NCBI RefSeq assembly: GCF_050410795.1
Contig: NZ_CP191258.1
Coordinates: 1 to 64,000 of the forward strand
From: Fontivita pretiosa
GTDB lineage: Bacteria; Planctomycetota; Phycisphaerae; Tepidisphaerales; Tepidisphaeraceae
DNA length: 64,000 bases
Direction of reading: 5' to 3'
Of this stretch, positions 61,198 to 64,000 are shown in pieces (position 1 is the first letter of the stretch; each line of letters begins with the position of its first letter). The notes beneath the pieces are model-generated. The model ran no database searches. It saw only the letters and a list, made by a program, of their open reading frames with translations, and had not been told where the DNA came from. A program made the position numbers and the translations under genes.

Positions 61198-61942
61198 GCA
61201 GGAAAACATCCCGACGCTGCTCCAGCGGGTCGCCAACGCCCTGGCCACACTCAACAAGCCATTTGAAGTGATCATTATCGACGACGGCAGCACCGACGAC
61301 ACGCCGAAACTGCTTCGCCAGGCGATGCGACAGTACCCCTGGCTGCGTGTGCTGCGGATGCAGGAAAACGCCGGGCAAAGCGCCGCGTTCGAGGCCGGCT
61401 TTCAGGCCGCTCGCGGGCAGATCATCGCCACCATCGACGCCGACCTGCAAAACGATCCGGAGGAAATCCCCCGCCTGATCCCCATGCTCGATGAGCATAA
61501 CGTCGATATGATCACCGGCTGGCGAAAGCAGCGCCAGGACAGCCCCTTTCGCCGCTGGCAGAGCCGCCAGGCCAACCGCATCCGCAACTGGATCACCGGA
61601 GAGACGGTGCACGACTCGGCCAGCAGCCTTAAGGTTTACCGCGCGCATGCCATCAAGGGATTGAAGCTGTTTCGCGGCGCGCATCGCTATTTTCCCACGC
61701 TGGTGAAGATGCGCGGCTACAAGGTCTACGAAACGCCCGTCAAGCATTCACAACGCTTCGCGGGAACCGCAAAATACGGCTTTGGCAATCGCGCTTTCGT
61801 CGGAATCTATGACTTGTTTGGTGTACGCTGGCTCAAGAAACGCTGGCTGCGCTATCAGGCTACGGAGGTAACGCCCGATCGCGACTACCCCGGGCAACAG
61901 CAGCCGGCCACCGAGAGTCATCAACTGCCAAACGAGCACTGA
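61136..61942 (+). CDS. Family 2 glycosyltransferase, ArnC/GtrB-like
   Basis: A 268-residue enzyme: L-S-L-V-I-P-A-Y-N-E-Q-E-N-I-P, V-I-I-I-D-D-G-S-T-D-D-T and the D-x-D-like I-D-A-D-L-Q-N-D-P-E, all typical of dolichyl/undecaprenyl-phosphate sugar transferases. T-G-W-R-K-Q-R-Q-D and the S-x-x-K-V-Y-R region also match ArnC. It lacks a C-terminal transmembrane pair. It should make the polyprenyl-phosphate sugar used by the upstream GT39 enzyme. Confidence 0.87.
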   Translation: MDQTPQANAPYLSLVIPAYNEQENIPTLLQRVANALATLNKPFEVIIIDDGSTDDTPKLLRQAMRQYPWLRVLRMQENAGQSAAFEAGFQAARGQIIATIDADLQNDPEEIPRLIPMLDEHNVDMITGWRKQRQDSPFRRWQSRQANRIRNWITGETVHDSASSLKVYRAHAIKGLKLFRGAHRYFPTLVKMRGYKVYETPVKHSQRFAGTAKYGFGNRAFVGIYDLFGVRWLKKRWLRYQATEVTPDRDYPGQQQPATESHQLPNEH

Positions 61943-61965
61943 CCGCATTCGACTGGAAGGACATC

Positions 61966-62796
61966 ATGCAGGTTCGAGGACACGACATCGCCGTCTGTAG
62001 CTGGTCGCTTCGCCCCGCGGGCATGGCCGAGATGATTGATGCTGTCAGGCAGCTCGGGCTCGAGCACGTGCAGCTTGGCCTGCGACCGCTGCTGGAAATG
62101 GACCAGCCCGCGCGGCAGGCTCAAATCCAGCAGCTTCGCGAATCCGGACTGAAACTCACCGCCACCATGATCAGCTTCCCCGGCGAGGATTACACCACCA
62201 TCGCCACAATCCGGCAGACCGGCGGGCTCGTGCCCGAGGATCGCTGGCCCGAACGGCGCGATCTCACCCTCCGCGCCGCGCAGCTCTCGGCGGAACTGGG
62301 CGCCTCGCTGCTTACGTTCCACATGGGGTTCATCCCGGCCTCCAACGACCCGCTCTACCGCGTCATGGTCCAGCGCGCACGCGAGCTGGCCACCGAAGTC
62401 GCCGCCATCAACGTCTGCCTGCTCATGGAAACCGGCCAGGAGTCCGCTTCTGAACTGCTCCAGTTCCTCAATGACCTCAACTGCCGCAACGTCGCCGTCA
62501 ACTTCGATCCGGCCAACATGATCCTCTACGGCGCCGGAGATCCCATCGAGGCGATCGGAATCCTCAATCGCCACATCCGACATGTTCACGTCAAGGACGC
62601 GATCGCCTCCAGCCAGCCCCGCATGGTCTGGGGCACCGAAGTCCCCTTCGGGACCGGGCAGGTCGGGCCCGCCCGCTTCCTGGACGCGCTTGACAAAATC
62701 GGCTACCGCGGCCCGCTGGCCATCGAGCGCGAGGCGGGCGAGAATCGACTGGCCGACATCCGCGCCGCCATCCGCGCCCTGCGCGAGGCACAATAG
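61966..62796 (+). CDS. Sugar phosphate isomerase/epimerase, xylose-isomerase-like TIM barrel
   Basis: A 276-residue TIM barrel of the AP2Ec family. S-W-S-L-R-P at the start, L-T-F-H-M-G-F-I-P, L-L-M-E-T-G-Q-E, V-N-F-D-P-A-N-M-I-L and H-V-H-V-K-D-A are the metal-binding barrel strands. G-T-E-V-P-F-G-T-G and A-I-E-R-E-A-G complete the pattern. The Met follows GAAGGA. Substrate unknown; close relatives act on inositols or keto-sugars. Confidence 0.85.
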   Translation: MQVRGHDIAVCSWSLRPAGMAEMIDAVRQLGLEHVQLGLRPLLEMDQPARQAQIQQLRESGLKLTATMISFPGEDYTTIATIRQTGGLVPEDRWPERRDLTLRAAQLSAELGASLLTFHMGFIPASNDPLYRVMVQRARELATEVAAINVCLLMETGQESASELLQFLNDLNCRNVAVNFDPANMILYGAGDPIEAIGILNRHIRHVHVKDAIASSQPRMVWGTEVPFGTGQVGPARFLDALDKIGYRGPLAIEREAGENRLADIRAAIRALREAQ

Positions 62797-63309
62797 CCGA
62801 TACTGCTGACGACCCCTGCTCCTGAAGGTATCCCACGAAGACACAAACGGGGCTGAACCTGGCGGCCGGCAAACCCGCAGCACGATGGCTTGTACTTGCA
62901 GCGGTGAGCAGACAGGCGCGCTGATTCACTTGCATCCGGGAATTGTCCGATATCAAATCTGAGCAGGAAGTACGGCCTTGCAACCGCCAGCAGTGACATG
63001 TCCGCGCGAGTGCCTTGCCGCACCGTACCGGTGGGTGTGGTCGGCGATTCCCCGGCCCGTCGGATACACATCACGGGGTCCAGTGGGACAACGACGCGGG
63101 ACGATCTGTCCGCGGCGGATCTCCCCGCCATGAGCAGATTCGCACACCGACGGACGCAGTTGCGCGCCCGAACGACCGGCTGAATGACCTGCCGCGTCGT
63201 GGGCGGCGAGTCGTGCCGCTGCATGGCGGCCGGCACAGCACGCTGCTATCGGGCAAGCCATCGGCGGCGGGTGCCGGTGGATACGGATGTTGGCCCTGCT
63301 CCTGTTGCC
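62797..63309. other. Intergenic region without a supported gene
   Basis: 513 bp between the isomerase and the MBOAT gene. Frames on both strands are open but have residue compositions (Arg, Pro, His excess) typical of antisense shadow. I found no clear promoter, RNA gene or terminator. A decayed gene cannot be excluded. Confidence 0.5.
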
Positions 63310-64000
63310 ATGATCTTCACGACGCTCAGCTTCATCGTCTTTCTGCTGGCGGTGTTCGCGGGGTACTGGACGCTGCGCGGGCGCACGGCGCAGAACCTTT
63401 TGATCCTGCTGTCCAGCTACTTTTTCTACGGGTGGTGGGACTGGCGATTCTGCTTTCTGATCCTGGCCAACAGCCTGTTTGATTATTTCGCCGGGCTGGG
63501 GCTGATGCGCGCGACACGTCCGGCAGCTCGGCGGGGAATCCTGCTGGCGAGCCTGGCGGCCAACCTCGGCATGCTCGGCTTCTTCAAGTACTCCAACTTC
63601 TTCATCGAGAATCTTCAGTTGGCGATGGAGTCGATCGGCTGGCGGATGGACCGCTTCACGCTTCAGGTCGTTCTTCCCGTGGGAATCAGCTTCTATACGT
63701 TTCAGACCATGAGCTACACCATCGACATCTTCCGCGGGAAGATGCAGGCCACACGCAACATCATCGACTACCTGGCCTACGTGTCGTTTTTCCCGCAGCT
63801 CGTGGCCGGGCCGATCGAGCGGGCCGTCGATCTGCTGCCGCAGTTCCAGTCGCCCCGGCGGTTCAACTACGCGCAGGCGGTCGACGGCTGCCGGCAGATG
63901 CTGCTGGGCTTCTTCAAGAAAATGGTGCTGGCGGACAACCTTGGAGTGGTGGTGGACCACTTCTACGGCAACCTGCAGGCCAATGGCGTGGCGCTGGCGC
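63310..64000 (+). CDS. MBOAT-family O-acyltransferase (AlgI-like), partial at right edge
   Basis: The first 230 residues, open at the window end. MIFTTLSFIVFLLAVFAGYW and N-L-L-I-L-L-S-S-Y-F-F-Y-G-W-W-D-W-R-F are the hallmark AlgI start, followed by L-P-V-G-I-S-F-Y-T-F-Q-T-M-S-Y-T-I-D-I-F-R and Y-V-S-F-F-P-Q-L-V-A-G-P-I-E-R. AlgI-type enzymes move acetyl groups across the membrane to decorate exopolysaccharides. The catalytic His lies beyond the window. Confidence 0.9.
   Translation, partial: MIFTTLSFIVFLLAVFAGYWTLRGRTAQNLLILLSSYFFYGWWDWRFCFLILANSLFDYFAGLGLMRATRPAARRGILLASLAANLGMLGFFKYSNFFIENLQLAMESIGWRMDRFTLQVVLPVGISFYTFQTMSYTIDIFRGKMQATRNIIDYLAYVSFFPQLVAGPIERAVDLLPQFQSPRRFNYAQAVDGCRQMLLGFFKKMVLADNLGVVVDHFYGNLQANGVALA

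Noticed and set aside
62953..63960. 335-residue minus-strand ORF at the right end
   Set aside because: It lies antisense to the MBOAT gene and has no recognisable motif.

Overview
The window is high-GC bacterial DNA that most resembles a planctomycete, probably class Phycisphaerae. The signs are two exported proteins ending in PEP-CTERM sorting signals (one also carrying dockerin-like repeats), an alpha-gamma/delta-beta split pyruvate:ferredoxin oxidoreductase, a fused indolepyruvate-type oxidoreductase, a long RpoD, and phage genes of a kind common in that phylum. The assignment is inference; there is no rRNA or tRNA gene to anchor it.

Positions 1-9.9 kb hold part of a prophage or phage-like element, read entirely on the minus strand as tightly overlapping genes (ATGA and GTGA junctions). 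From upstream to downstream they are a conserved C-terminal fragment that may be an integrase remnant, HTH and excisionase-like genes, a large primase-helicase, a NinB-like protein, a replication-associated protein, zinc-ribbon and HTH proteins, an HK97-type prohead protease, a phospholipase-D-like protein and a P27-type small terminase. The element runs off the left edge. Twelve copies of the octamer ACCGTCAG, in direct and inverted groups, lie inside the primase-helicase gene and look like an iteron origin.

The rest is chromosomal. 10.1-13.3 kb: surface-glycan type glycosyltransferase, methyltransferase and membrane genes. 13.3-26.1 kb: hemB, leuA, a cyclophilin, miaB, a secreted PHP protein, rpoD and dnaG (adjacent), a GNAT acetyltransferase and a DAHP synthase (aroF). 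26.2-36 kb: a glycogen debranching enzyme, a broken IS, a small PEP-CTERM protein, an S10 carboxypeptidase, a methyltransferase, a deacetylase-like protein and recO. 36-53.3 kb: 2-oxoacid:ferredoxin oxidoreductases, a glycogen-synthase-like enzyme, gmhA, an alpha-xylosidase, a dockerin/PEP-CTERM protein, and porA/porB separated by an inverted HNH cassette. 53.6-64 kb: bamD, lptE and ftsH, then a glycan/lipid cluster (ArnT-like GT39, PAP2, GT2, sugar isomerase) and the start of an MBOAT acyltransferase gene.

The most notable signal is regulatory. leuA and aroF are each preceded by a complete ribosome-mediated transcription attenuator: a sigma70-type promoter, a short leader ORF crowded with the pathway's end-product codons (six Leu for leuA; Phe/Trp/Tyr for aroF), an antiterminator segment overlapping the leader stop codon, and a GC-rich hairpin followed by a T run. 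In both the -10 box lies only 9-11 nt before the leader ATG, so the leader peptides appear to start on nearly leaderless RNA. The same spacing (a -10-like hexamer 6-10 nt before the start codon, no Shine-Dalgarno) recurs before hemB, recO, bamD, gmhA, the PHP gene, a GT2 gene and the HNH-cassette partner. Leaderless initiation may therefore be common in this genome.
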